DNA from: an uncultured Bacteroidales bacterium
GTDB taxonomy: Bacteria; Bacteroidota; Bacteroidia; Bacteroidales; Muribaculaceae
NCBI GenBank assembly: GCA_905210435.1
Contig: CAJLWO010000033.1
Span: 1 to 29,482, forward strand
Length of the DNA stretch: 29,482 nucleotides
Direction: 5' to 3'
Positions 12,737 through 21,534 of this stretch are shown here, piece after piece. The notes under the pieces are model-generated. The model was given only the letters and a program-made list of their open reading frames with translations, did no database searches and was not told where the DNA came from. How positions within the stretch are numbered: position 1 is the first letter of the stretch; every line of letters starts with the position of its first letter. Made by a program: the position numbers and the translations under genes.

Positions 12737-15565
12737 TTATTCCGCGGGCGACATTGACATCTGCACGCGGTTGGCCGGGATGATGATTTCCTTTGCGAAT
12801 GCGGCTACGTCGGCGGGGGTAAGATTCTCCACCAGTTCGGTATAGCCGTTGTGCATGTCGCGGCCGAACTTGTCATACATGTGGAGCACGGTGAGCCAGT
12901 AGCTGTTGTTCTCCATATTCTGCGAGTATGATTTGAGCATGTACTGCTTGATTTTGAGCAGGTCGTCGTCGGAGATATTGGCAGGGTCGGCAAGCATTTC
13001 GGCTGTACGGGCCACGATGTCGAATGTCGAGTCGGCATTCTCGGGAGCCACACGGATATACACCGGCATGATGAAGTTTGACGGGTCATTGCCGTTCATG
13101 CCGGCACCGACACCGCCGTGGGCTTTGATTGAATATGTCCAGCCGCGGTTCTCGCGCAGGTCTTTCAGGAGAGCCGACTGCACCAGTGAGCCTAACGCAT
13201 GCCCTTTCACCACGTTGGGAAGGTTGTAGTCGCAGGGATAGTTGTAGAATGTATATGCGATTGTCTGAGGAGTCTCCATCGGAGTGGTGAAGCTCATGCG
13301 CTCGCGACCCTTGATGTAGTGATAGCCTATGTCGGCCGGCTGCTCGCGGCGTCCGGCGGCGGGGAGCGAAGCTATGTAGCGCTCGGTGAGCATGCGGAGC
13401 GTGTCGGTATCGAAATCGCCGAGGATATAGAAATCGAAATCGGTCATGTCGCCGAAGCGGTCGCGGTGCATCCCGATGATACGGTCGTAGCTCACCTTGT
13501 CGAGGTCATCCTTGCTGAGCTTCGCGCCGAGCGGATGGCGGTCGTAGACATAATAGTGGATTGAGTCGGCCATGGTGAACGTCGGGTTGCTGTTCTGCGA
13601 CGACAGCTTCATGCGGTGGTTCTCGATGATGGAGGTGAATGCCTGGTCGTCGCGCGTGGGTTGCGTCGCCTTGAGATACATCAGCTGCAATGCCGTTTCC
13701 AGATCGGAAGTGGCGGCTGAAGCGAGCAGACGTTCCTCCATGTTGTCGATTGACACGTCGACACGCACATCCTTTCCGGCGGTCATGCGGCGCAGGTCGG
13801 TCGCGGTGTGGCCGCCGTATGCTCCGGCAGCAAGCACGTCGTTGACAAGATGGTATTCCGGAGCGAGGGCGGGATTATATCCGGCCGAGAAGCCGCCGGG
13901 CGAATATCCGGCAATAACGACATGGTCGGGATTGTAGTCGGTCTTTTTCAGATGCACGCGTATGCCGTTTGACAGTGTCCACACGGTCGAGCCGAAGAGG
14001 CTGTCGGCCTTCTCCGACACTATCTTGCCGGCGACAGGTATCTCGGCGAGCAGCGGTTTGTCGAGGTCGTGCACCACATAGGGAGCAAGCGATGCCTCGT
14101 CGACCGAAGCGTATGCCTCGGCAAGGGCGGCATCGGTCAGCACGATGTCGTTGTTGCCCGGCAGATATGCCACCAGTACCACGTTACGGCAGTCGGGGCT
14201 TACAACCGAACGCACGTAGTCGTTGACCTGCTCCGGTCCGACCTGGCCGAGCACCCCCTTCATCATCTTATAATACTGCTCCTGCGAGGGAAGCGCGCCG
14301 CCGTCAAGGTAGTGGCGCACGTATGTGCGGGCATATTCCGTATTTGTCGTCTTGGTACGGGCGGTAAACTGACGGTCGAGTTTGGCGCGCTCGTCGAGCT
14401 TGGCGCGCTGCAGTTCCACGTCGGTAAATCCGTGGCGCGCCGCACGGCGCAGTTCGGCGGCGATTGCATTGACGCATTCCGCCTCACGGCCCGGCGATGT
14501 CCCGGCACGTACCATAAGTGCGTCGCGCGTACGCGACAGCAGGAACGGACGGTCGCCGATACCTACGTTCGACATCAGCGTGCCGGTCGATGTCTCGAGG
14601 TCGGTAAGACGCTCGGCGAGCATGTCCACCACGAGGTCGCACGCAAGGTCGCGGCGCAGCTCGTTGATTGTGTTGACATCGCTGTCGGGAAGATTGTCAT
14701 GCTTGAGATATATCTGGACGAACGGAGTCACCTGCTCGGGGTCGGACTGCACGGTAGCTATGATTTGGTCGTTGTCAGGCACCTCGACCTTTGCGGGGGT
14801 CACATTGAATGCCGGACGCTCCACGTCGGCCCATAGTTCCTTGATTTTGGCCTCTATGACATCGGGATTGACATCGCCCACCACAATCACGCACTGGTTT
14901 TCGGGATAGTACCACCGTTTGTAGTAATCTCGGAGCGTGTCGTAGGGAAAATTCTCCACCACCGACATCAGGCCGATGGGCATACGCTGTCCGTAGAGCG
15001 AATTGCCGTAGATTACGGGAGCGGCCTTCTCGAGCATGCGGTTGGCGGCGGTACCCTGACGCTGGCGCCACTCACCCTTGATGACACCACGCTCGGCGTC
15101 GATGTCGGCGTCGGCAAGCGTAAGGTCATGGCTCCAGTCGCGCAGTATCAGCAGGCATGAGTCGAGGCTCGACTGACGCGTGGTCGGCACGTCGCATATG
15201 TTGTAGACGGTCTCGTCGGTTGAAGTGTAGGCATTGAGATTGGCACCGAATTTCACGCCGATTGACTCTAAGTATTCAATCAGGGAGTTGCCGGGGAAAT
15301 GCTTGGTGCCGTTGAAGCACATGTGCTCGAGGAAATGGGCAAGTCCGCGCTGGTTTTCCTCCTCGTTGACCGAGCCGACACGCTGCGCGATGAAGAAATC
15401 GGCGCAGTTGGCCGGAGTCTCGTTGGCACGTATGTAATATGTCAGTCCGTTGGGGAGAGTGCCGATGCGCACATCGGCATCGACCGGCAGTTTATTGAGT
15501 TTTGAAGCGCCCGCTGCAAGAAATACCAGGGCAAAGAGCGCAAGAAATGTAGTCAGTCTTTTCAT
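12737..15565 (-). CDS. Exported M16 (pitrilysin/insulinase-type) zinc metallopeptidase
   Basis: A 942-residue M16 peptidase of the long type, in which an active and an inactive half are fused. The ATG at 15565 is chosen because it starts a signal peptide (MKRLTTFLALFALVFLAAGA) and has AAGGAC five bases upstream; the longer frame would overlap the preceding gene. The inverted zinc motif HFLEH is at 77-81 and the third ligand Glu158 (ERGVIKGEW) follows after exactly 76 residues, as in pitrilysin. The second half, from about residue 500, contains an M16-like domain (SNGIRVHLKKTDYNPD, later LRENRGWTYSIKAHGG) without the zinc motif. It should cut peptides of limited size in the periplasm. It is the last gene of the operon with the TonB receptor, DUF4876 and DUF6850 genes, 22 bases after the latter, suggesting that it processes what they import. 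Confidence 0.93.
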   Translation of the reverse strand: MKRLTTFLALFALVFLAAGASKLNKLPVDADVRIGTLPNGLTYYIRANETPANCADFFIAQRVGSVNEEENQRGLAHFLEHMCFNGTKHFPGNSLIEYLESIGVKFGANLNAYTSTDETVYNICDVPTTRQSSLDSCLLILRDWSHDLTLADADIDAERGVIKGEWRQRQGTAANRMLEKAAPVIYGNSLYGQRMPIGLMSVVENFPYDTLRDYYKRWYYPENQCVIVVGDVNPDVIEAKIKELWADVERPAFNVTPAKVEVPDNDQIIATVQSDPEQVTPFVQIYLKHDNLPDSDVNTINELRRDLACDLVVDMLAERLTDLETSTGTLMSNVGIGDRPFLLSRTRDALMVRAGTSPGREAECVNAIAAELRRAARHGFTDVELQRAKLDERAKLDRQFTARTKTTNTEYARTYVRHYLDGGALPSQEQYYKMMKGVLGQVGPEQVNDYVRSVVSPDCRNVVLVAYLPGNNDIVLTDAALAEAYASVDEASLAPYVVHDLDKPLLAEIPVAGKIVSEKADSLFGSTVWTLSNGIRVHLKKTDYNPDHVVIAGYSPGGFSAGYNPALAPEYHLVNDVLAAGAYGGHTATDLRRMTAGKDVRVDVSIDNMEERLLASAATSDLETALQLMYLKATQPTRDDQAFTSIIENHRMKLSSQNSNPTFTMADSIHYYVYDRHPLGAKLSKDDLDKVSYDRIIGMHRDRFGDMTDFDFYILGDFDTDTLRMLTERYIASLPAAGRREQPADIGYHYIKGRERMSFTTPMETPQTIAYTFYNYPCDYNLPNVVKGHALGSLVQSALLKDLRENRGWTYSIKAHGGVGAGMNGNDPSNFIMPVYIRVAPENADSTFDIVARTAEMLADPANISDDDLLKIKQYMLKSYSQNMENNSYWLTVLHMYDKFGRDMHNGYTELVENLTPADVAAFAKEIIIPANRVQMSMSPAE

Positions 15566-15570
15566 TTTTT

Positions 15571-15576
15571 GTCCTT
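15571..15576 (-). promoter_or_regulatory. Strong ribosome binding site that fixes the M16 start
   Basis: AAGGAC on the minus strand lies five A before the ATG at 15565. Such a clear Shine-Dalgarno sequence is unusual for this phylum and supports separate, efficient initiation of the last operon gene. Confidence 0.65.
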
Positions 15577-15587
15577 GTAAAAGAAAA

Positions 15588-17132
15588 TTAAAAAATAAAC
15601 GAAACGGCGATGTCGGCCAGGTCGGAATGTATGCCGGCCGTATAACTGCGCCGTGAATATGAGGCCGTGAGGCCGAAGGCATAACGGTCGTTGACCGCGC
15701 GTGTCAGATTGAGGCGCACTCCGGCCAGCGAATTTGATTTCGAGAGTATGTCGTAGCGGTCGGTGTCGACAGCCTGCATCCCCGCGGGGATACTGTTGTT
15801 GACAGGCAGCTCGCAGATATTGTCGACAGGTATCACGCATGCGAATATCGCCGAAAGCGACACGCGCCACAATGAGCCGAAGGTGCGCGCTCCCCTGACG
15901 GTGACGGAAGGCGTGACCGACGACAGCAGCAGCCTGCGGCGCGGGTCGGCATACGTCTCGTCGCTGCGGTTCCACTCCACACCGGGATTGACCGACAGGA
16001 GTGTCTGCCGCGACGCATGCCACTGCCACAGCATGTTGAGCCGGACTTCGGTAAGCGTATGGCGGTACAGTTCGAGCGAACCTATCTGAGGATAGACGCT
16101 TCCGGCCGGGTCGCCGAAGATATTCTCCGTGCCCGTACGTTTGCCGTAGGATAATTCGGCCATAGCCGCGAAATCGTGCACCGCGCCCGGCGCGAGCCAT
16201 CCCGCCGTAGCCGACAGCCGGTTGTCGGTAGCCGACTCGAGCGGCAGTTTGTTCAGGCCCGTCAGTATATGGTCGAAGTTGAACGAAGTGAACTCCACCG
16301 ACGCAACCGCACCGCGCAGCGTCGAGGGAAACAGGTTGGCCGTAGCGCCCCAACGGTGGCCGTTGTAGTAATGGCTGTAGCCGTTGCCGGCAAAACGCTC
16401 GTAGTGCGTGCCGAGACCTGTCAGATGCCATATACTGTTGTCGCTTAGTTCGTTGACAAACTCGATGTCGCACGACTGCTTGTATTTGCGGAAATTGGCC
16501 GAAACGCCGGCATGATAGTCGGAAGCACCGATACGCACCGCCCCTCCGGCCGATATGTCAAGCCGCCCGGTGGTGTTGCGCGGACGCGGATCGACATTTC
16601 GGTAATAGAGGCCAGCATTGTAGCTCAGCGTGACGCCCCACGCCAGACGCTCGGTGTGGTCGGCATATCCTCCGGCAAAGCTGTATGTCTCCATATGCAT
16701 GTCGCCCCCGATGGAGTCGGCGGTGAAATAGGGATAAATCAGTGCGGCGTCAGAACTCTCGTTCCAGCGTATGTCGCGCAACATGCCGTTGCGATATGAA
16801 GCGCTTCCCCACAATGTCGACGACTTGTGCTTGATATAGCTGTCGGCTGAGAGTCCCCACGTCGATTCGCCGGTGCCCGACTGCACGTCGATGGCACGGC
16901 TGTCGGCCTCGCGACGGTAGCCGGCCGAGAGCGAACTGTAGCCGTAGGCCTGCTCCCACTGCTTCAGTGCCGGATTGGCATACGACTGCGCCGCCAGGCC
17001 CCGCATCATCTCCTCATGCAGGGCAATCCGCTCCGTCACTGTCGTGCCGACAGCGGCAGTGTCCGCCTCCAACCCGTAGGCCGGGGCGCTCACTGCTGAC
17101 GCTATAAATAATATGAGAGGGAATCTCGTCAT
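15588..17132 (-). CDS. DUF6850-type outer membrane beta-barrel protein
   Basis: A 514-residue outer-membrane protein. A signal peptide (MTRFPLILFIASAVSAPAYG) is followed by alternating amphipathic strands rich in Tyr, Ser and Gly (for example SSTLWGSASYRNGMLRDIRW), and the chain ends in a strand with terminal Phe (DIAVSFIF), the usual assembly signal of outer-membrane barrels. Sequence style and context match the DUF6850 barrels found beside DUF4876 proteins in Bacteroidota; the family has no assigned activity known to me. Its ATG overlaps the stop of the DUF4876 gene by four bases (ATGA), implying translational coupling. It probably forms a pore or docking barrel next to the TonB receptor. 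Family assignment comes from memory of the gene neighbourhood and barrel pattern, so it is less certain than the barrel call. Confidence 0.8.
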   Translation of the reverse strand: MTRFPLILFIASAVSAPAYGLEADTAAVGTTVTERIALHEEMMRGLAAQSYANPALKQWEQAYGYSSLSAGYRREADSRAIDVQSGTGESTWGLSADSYIKHKSSTLWGSASYRNGMLRDIRWNESSDAALIYPYFTADSIGGDMHMETYSFAGGYADHTERLAWGVTLSYNAGLYYRNVDPRPRNTTGRLDISAGGAVRIGASDYHAGVSANFRKYKQSCDIEFVNELSDNSIWHLTGLGTHYERFAGNGYSHYYNGHRWGATANLFPSTLRGAVASVEFTSFNFDHILTGLNKLPLESATDNRLSATAGWLAPGAVHDFAAMAELSYGKRTGTENIFGDPAGSVYPQIGSLELYRHTLTEVRLNMLWQWHASRQTLLSVNPGVEWNRSDETYADPRRRLLLSSVTPSVTVRGARTFGSLWRVSLSAIFACVIPVDNICELPVNNSIPAGMQAVDTDRYDILSKSNSLAGVRLNLTRAVNDRYAFGLTASYSRRSYTAGIHSDLADIAVSFIF

Positions 17133-18403
17133 TTCACCGGTATGACGCCATCATAGGTGCGGGTGGTGCAGAGTGTTCCCGAAGCATCTGTGGCCGTACC
17201 CTGAAGCTCGATTTCCGAGGGAGTCACGCGGGGATTGAAGTCCTCGGTAGAGTTGTTGGTATCCTTGAACACGGGATTGCCTGCCTCATTGAGGTAGAGC
17301 ATCTTGCGGCGCATGCCCTTGAAGAAACGGGTCTTGTCGGAAGAGTTGAGCGCCACATAGCTCCAGCCGCAGTCGAGCGCGGGCGAGGTGACGTTCCATG
17401 CATAGTTGTCCTGAGGCGACACGTTCACTACATCGAGCACCCACTCGTTGGGCACCATGTAGCAGCCGTCTTTCGTACGGTCGAATGTACCGGCGGCGGT
17501 GACAAGCTGGTAGGTTGCGGTGTAGGCGTAGTCCTCGAGGAATTTCTCGGCGGGTACCTGCAGACGGGCTATGCCGAACGCACGCTGCGACTGGTCGAGG
17601 ATGGTGATGGAGCGGCTGTAGCTGAACACCTTGTCCATGTTGGGTACGTCGGGGTTGTCGGTATCCTGCTGCGAGGCCACCTGCGACTCGTCGTACCACT
17701 CCACGTCGGCGTGGGTGAGGTCAAACGAATTTTCCGACGCCTGATTGGCTCGGTCGCATATCAGGAAATACTCGCCCGGCTGCACGGGGAAACGGGTACC
17801 GTCGCCCGGCACGGTGAAAAGCGTGCGCACTACCACGTGCGTAGGCATCACATCGGGATTGTATTCATATTTCTGCACGGTCGAGAAGTCGGATTCAAAC
17901 ATCGTGATACCGTCGGCATAGATTTCCTTGTCGGTATTGTTGTAGAGCTTGATGTACGTGTCGCGGTTCTGGCCGCCGGTAGAGTTGGTGGTGCCGCAGT
18001 TGAACACCTCGACGATGATGAGGTCATCGGCCTCGATGGTATTGTAGGCGGTCAGGTTGATGGTGTTCTCGCCGGCCGTGATTCTGACACTCTGCTGCAT
18101 GGCGCGCATGGTTGTGGCCACGCCGTTGGGCATTGTCACGCGGGCGGTATAGGTCACGTCGTAAAGGCCTTCGGTAAGCTCGATTTCGGCTGCCGACATG
18201 AATGTCTTGACCTCGTTGGTCGATACGTTCTTAAACCGGTACTCCTCGCTGTTGACTGTTGCCGAGGCTATCTCTTCGGGAAGATTGACGGTAACGCTCA
18301 CGGGATAATATACCACGGGGTTATCATCGTCGGAACATGATGTCAGCTGCACTGACATTCCGCCGAGCAGTGCGGCGGCAAGGATAAATTTTGCAATTTT
18401 CAT
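17129..18403 (-). CDS. DUF4876-type surface lipoprotein
   Basis: A 424-residue lipoprotein. The start at 18403 gives a compact lipoprotein signal (MKIAKFILAAALLGG...LTSC, Cys23); an in-frame ATG at 18445 would add 14 polar residues and is less likely. SDDD after the Cys resembles the acidic export signal of surface lipoproteins in Bacteroidota. Residues about 30-125 look like an Ig-like domain (VSVTVNLPEEIASATVNSEEY). From about 130 the core has LIIVEVFNCGTTNSTGGQNRDTYIKLYNNTD, reminiscent of lamin-tail-like beta sandwiches and typical of DUF4876. It sits between the TonB receptor and the DUF6850 barrel, as is usual for this family, and is likely the ligand-binding partner of the receptor. 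The ligand is unknown. Confidence 0.85.
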   Translation of the reverse strand: MKIAKFILAAALLGGMSVQLTSCSDDDNPVVYYPVSVTVNLPEEIASATVNSEEYRFKNVSTNEVKTFMSAAEIELTEGLYDVTYTARVTMPNGVATTMRAMQQSVRITAGENTINLTAYNTIEADDLIIVEVFNCGTTNSTGGQNRDTYIKLYNNTDKEIYADGITMFESDFSTVQKYEYNPDVMPTHVVVRTLFTVPGDGTRFPVQPGEYFLICDRANQASENSFDLTHADVEWYDESQVASQQDTDNPDVPNMDKVFSYSRSITILDQSQRAFGIARLQVPAEKFLEDYAYTATYQLVTAAGTFDRTKDGCYMVPNEWVLDVVNVSPQDNYAWNVTSPALDCGWSYVALNSSDKTRFFKGMRRKMLYLNEAGNPVFKDTNNSTEDFNPRVTPSEIELQGTATDASGTLCTTRTYDGVIPVK

Positions 18404-18470
18404 CTGTCGGTTATTTATTGGTTTATATTTATTGTTCTGTTTCATTCAATTGTAATAATGTCGCCTTGCG

Positions 18471-21254
18471 CTATATCGTCACCGTCGCCTCCATGCCGAA
18501 GTAGGCCTCCGACGTGCGGCGCACTTTAAGTCCGCTGTTGGTGTAGTAGTCGGGCAGATAGTCTATGATGCGGTTGACGAACGCCGAAATCCTCAGCCAG
18601 CGGCCTATCTGCTTTGTGGCCTTTAGATTGACATACATGGCCATCGGCACACGCTGTGTCTCGAACACCCCCGGGCTGTACGTATTGACGAGATGCTGAA
18701 GCATCGGGTCGCGGGTATCGGCATCGGTGAACGGATGCAGCAGGCCGTCGGCGGCCGAAAGGTAGCTTTCAGGCATCGGATTCTCTTCGAGGCGGCGCTG
18801 TTTTGTCCACCATGTTGTCTGAATCGTAGTGGTGAAAATAAGCCCCCACCGCGGTATCTGGGTATCGAACATGAAACTGGTCGAGAACCTGTCGTTGGCG
18901 CGTCCGTCGGTGGTGTCGTAAAGTCCGACATAAAGGTCGCTCACCGCAGTGTTGCCGATGACGGTGTTGACCGGCTTGTACAGCATCTGCGAGTTGGAAT
19001 ACAGGGTGTGGAACCATGCGCCGGTCACTGTCAGCGCCGTGCGCAGCGGTTGCCAGCGTGCGGTGGTCAGCTGCAGCTCGATGCCCTGCTTGTCGATGCG
19101 CGTGCCGTTGGTCACACGGCTGTAGCCGTCGAGGATGGTGCGGTCGGTGTAAGGCAGGTCGTCAAGCGACGGAGGCCCCGTCAGCGTCGACGGATTTATG
19201 GCCGAGGCGTCATAACGTCGGTAGGTGTATGTGTCGTAGACCGTAGAGTATCGGAATCCCGAGCTCAGGCGCTCGTCGAAATATGTCACCGACAGGCGGT
19301 TGCTACCCCAGGTCATTCCCAGGCGTATCTCCCACTTGCGGTTGCGCGCCGCACGAAGCTGATAGTTCGTGGGGTCGGTGATGTATGTGCGCAGATTCAC
19401 TCTGGAATATTCCTCGGGGTGGCGCACGTCGTAGTATCCCAACTGCACGAAATCGGAGTAATGCACCTGTGGAAAGAGATAGTCGATTGTCGGCATACGT
19501 GTGGTCATGCCGTATCCGCCCCCTATCGACACTGTCATCGGCAGCTGTCCGACGGTGAATGACGGAAATGTCCATTCGGCATTCACGCGGGGGTCGATAT
19601 ACGGGCGTCCCGACAGATAATAGCGGCTGTCGAGTCCGGTGAGCGCTATCAGCCGTGCTCCGAGCTGAGCCTCCAGTTTGCCGGCTCCCGCAAGCACGGT
19701 GATGCCGTCCTCGACGTAGGCCGATACGGTGTTGAGCGCAGGAATGTCGCTGAATGCGCGCGGACGCGTGGTCCAGCCCCCCGACAGGGGACGCAGCAGG
19801 TCGTATATCTGTCCTTTGCCGTAGTTTTTGACAAATGTATATTCGGCGCCCGCTTTGTATTTATGGAGCCATACGCCCATGGCCGCGGAGCCTGCGGCAC
19901 GGAGCCGCGCCGTGATGTCGACCGGACGGCCGTCGCTGACGAAATCGGCGATATAGGGCGACAGCAGATAGCGGCCGTCGTGCACCCCCTCCTCCATCGA
20001 AGTCGGCGCAAGGGGCGTGCCGTTGGGTGTCACCTGCTTTTGGCGCGTAAGCCTGTCGGAAGTGTAGCTGGCCGACACGCTCATGCCTGCTGACTCTATC
20101 CATGCGGTGCGAGGAAACGTGACATTGAGGTCTGACGCCACGCCGAAACGGTTATACCTGCTTTCGTACAGGTCGATTTTGCGCCGGTTGAGGTCGGGGT
20201 CGGCCTTGGCGTTGTCAAACGAACCGGTGTAGTCAGCCGAAAGATTCCAGTGGTACACGGCTGAAGGCCGCTCCCGACGCAGGCGAGCACGCACCGACGC
20301 GTTGACGCGCTTATAGTTCTCAAGATTGTCGCGCGGGTCGATTTTGGAGTCGAGATACCCTAAGTCCACGTTGATTACATTGCCCGCTCCGCCCACGGCG
20401 AAACCTTTGCCGAGCGAGAACAGTTTGCCGTATTCGTCGGCTTTGAAACGCGCGGTCCAGGGCGTCGCACGGCGTATGCGGCGTATGTTGACCACGCCCG
20501 AGGTCAGGTTGCCGTACTCGGCTGAAGGTATGCCGCGCATCACCTCAACGCTCTCTATATTGTCGGTCGAGATGGTACGCATGTCGACGCCACGGTTCAC
20601 CGTAGTGCGCACATAGGCGGCATCGCCCGACGATGCGTTGGGCACTTCGGTCAGCGACGCGTCGGTATTGATGGCGACGCCGTCGACCACAAACGATGTT
20701 CCGAGCGCCGATATGGCATAGTCGGCCGATGCCGTCGTCGAACCCGACGGCGACGAAAAGCCCGTTTCGCGGAGCGCAATCGAATTGACCTGTCCCATCT
20801 CGGGCGTCTTGCTTATATTGCCGGGAAGCAGCTCGAGCAGATCGGTGAAACTTGTAGGCTGGAGGTGTGCCATCGCGTCGCGGTCTATGCGTGAGCCTGA
20901 TGTGAGCGACCTGTTCTCGCTCGCGGTCACCACGACCTCGCCCAGCGAATTGCCTCCGGCCGAAAGTGCCGTATTCAGTGTCCTGTCGGCATTGAGGTCG
21001 ACCGTCACCTTTGCGTCGGCATAGCCGATATAGCTTATCGTGACCGTATATTTCCCTTCGGGAAGCCTGAGTGCCCAGCGGCCGTCGCCGTCGGCATGCG
21101 TTCCCTCCTTGCTGTCACCCACCTTCACCGAGGCAAACGGCAACGGTTCGCCGTCACCCTTGTCGGTAACAATGCCCGAAAGGACAAAATCCGTTCCTGT
21201 CGACTTTGCCACCGTAAAAATTATTATAAGTATAGTAAAAAAGAATTTACTCAT
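18471..21254 (-). CDS. TonB-dependent outer membrane receptor with carboxypeptidase-regulatory-like domain
   Basis: A 927-residue TonB-dependent transporter. A signal peptide (about 1-20) is followed by a CarboxypepD-regulatory-like domain (about 24-105: LSGIVTDKGDGEPLPFASVKVG). GEVVVTASENR then leads into the plug (about 110-240, with FTDLLELLPGN and ESVEVMRGIPSAEYGNLTSGVVNI). The rest is a beta-barrel ending EAYFGMEATVTI. It should move a ligand across the outer membrane using TonB energy. It is the first of four co-directional genes, with a -7 box 31 nt upstream of its ATG. No SusD homologue is present, so this is not a classical glycan utilisation pair; the partner is instead the DUF4876 lipoprotein. 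The cargo might be a metal-bearing protein, peptide or siderophore; the sequence does not settle it. Confidence 0.92.
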   Translation of the reverse strand: MSKFFFTILIIIFTVAKSTGTDFVLSGIVTDKGDGEPLPFASVKVGDSKEGTHADGDGRWALRLPEGKYTVTISYIGYADAKVTVDLNADRTLNTALSAGGNSLGEVVVTASENRSLTSGSRIDRDAMAHLQPTSFTDLLELLPGNISKTPEMGQVNSIALRETGFSSPSGSTTASADYAISALGTSFVVDGVAINTDASLTEVPNASSGDAAYVRTTVNRGVDMRTISTDNIESVEVMRGIPSAEYGNLTSGVVNIRRIRRATPWTARFKADEYGKLFSLGKGFAVGGAGNVINVDLGYLDSKIDPRDNLENYKRVNASVRARLRRERPSAVYHWNLSADYTGSFDNAKADPDLNRRKIDLYESRYNRFGVASDLNVTFPRTAWIESAGMSVSASYTSDRLTRQKQVTPNGTPLAPTSMEEGVHDGRYLLSPYIADFVSDGRPVDITARLRAAGSAAMGVWLHKYKAGAEYTFVKNYGKGQIYDLLRPLSGGWTTRPRAFSDIPALNTVSAYVEDGITVLAGAGKLEAQLGARLIALTGLDSRYYLSGRPYIDPRVNAEWTFPSFTVGQLPMTVSIGGGYGMTTRMPTIDYLFPQVHYSDFVQLGYYDVRHPEEYSRVNLRTYITDPTNYQLRAARNRKWEIRLGMTWGSNRLSVTYFDERLSSGFRYSTVYDTYTYRRYDASAINPSTLTGPPSLDDLPYTDRTILDGYSRVTNGTRIDKQGIELQLTTARWQPLRTALTVTGAWFHTLYSNSQMLYKPVNTVIGNTAVSDLYVGLYDTTDGRANDRFSTSFMFDTQIPRWGLIFTTTIQTTWWTKQRRLEENPMPESYLSAADGLLHPFTDADTRDPMLQHLVNTYSPGVFETQRVPMAMYVNLKATKQIGRWLRISAFVNRIIDYLPDYYTNSGLKVRRTSEAYFGMEATVTI

Positions 21255-21284
21255 CGGTTACAGAAATGTCTCTTTAAGGATTTG

Positions 21285-21292
21285 CAAAATTA
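21285..21292 (-). promoter_or_regulatory. -7 promoter element of the TonB-DUF4876-DUF6850-M16 operon
   Basis: TAATTTTG on the minus strand fits TAnnTTTG and is the only good match between this operon and pgi. It would start the transcript near 21278, giving a leader of about 24 nt. No repressor site is recognised. Confidence 0.55.
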
Positions 21293-21432
21293 CCTCATAA
21301 CCGATTTTCAGGGAATACCCAAATTCAAGTAAATTCACCCTCCCAATCCACCCTCCTCTACCTAAAATTAATTATCAACAGCGCCTGATACCCCTGATAA
21401 GACCAATTGGTTCAATCAGTCTTTCCGGTCAT

Positions 21433-21459
21433 ATTGGCCCTATTGACCCCATTGGTCAT
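21433..21459. repeat. Three degenerate 9-bp tandem units
   Basis: ATTGGCCCT, ATTGACCCC and ATTGGTCAT stand head to tail, and related ATTGG/ATTGA words lie just upstream (21400-21430). They are in the 280-bp gap between pgi and the TonB operon. A decayed minisatellite is the simplest reading. Confidence 0.4.
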
Positions 21460-21487
21460 ATCACCCCTACCTTCACACCACCCTCAC

Positions 21488-21513
21488 AAAAAAGGGGCGC
21501 CACAGGCGCCCCT
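21488..21513 (-). terminator. Rho-independent terminator of pgi
   Basis: A perfect 8-bp stem (GGGGCGCC 21494-21501, GGCGCCCC 21505-21512) with a 3-nt loop is followed on the minus strand by six T. It lies about 22 bases beyond the pgi stop. Confidence 0.9.
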
Positions 21514-21534
21514 CAAAGAGTATATAAGTTGCTT

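Noticed and set aside
15566..15682. N-terminal extension of the M16 peptidase to 15682
   Set aside because: It would overlap the DUF6850 gene, lacks a ribosome binding site, and would bury the signal peptide; the ATG at 15565 has AAGGAC at ideal spacing.
18471..21254. SusC of a polysaccharide utilisation locus
   Set aside because: There is no SusD partner and no glycoside hydrolase. The companions are DUF4876, DUF6850 and a peptidase.
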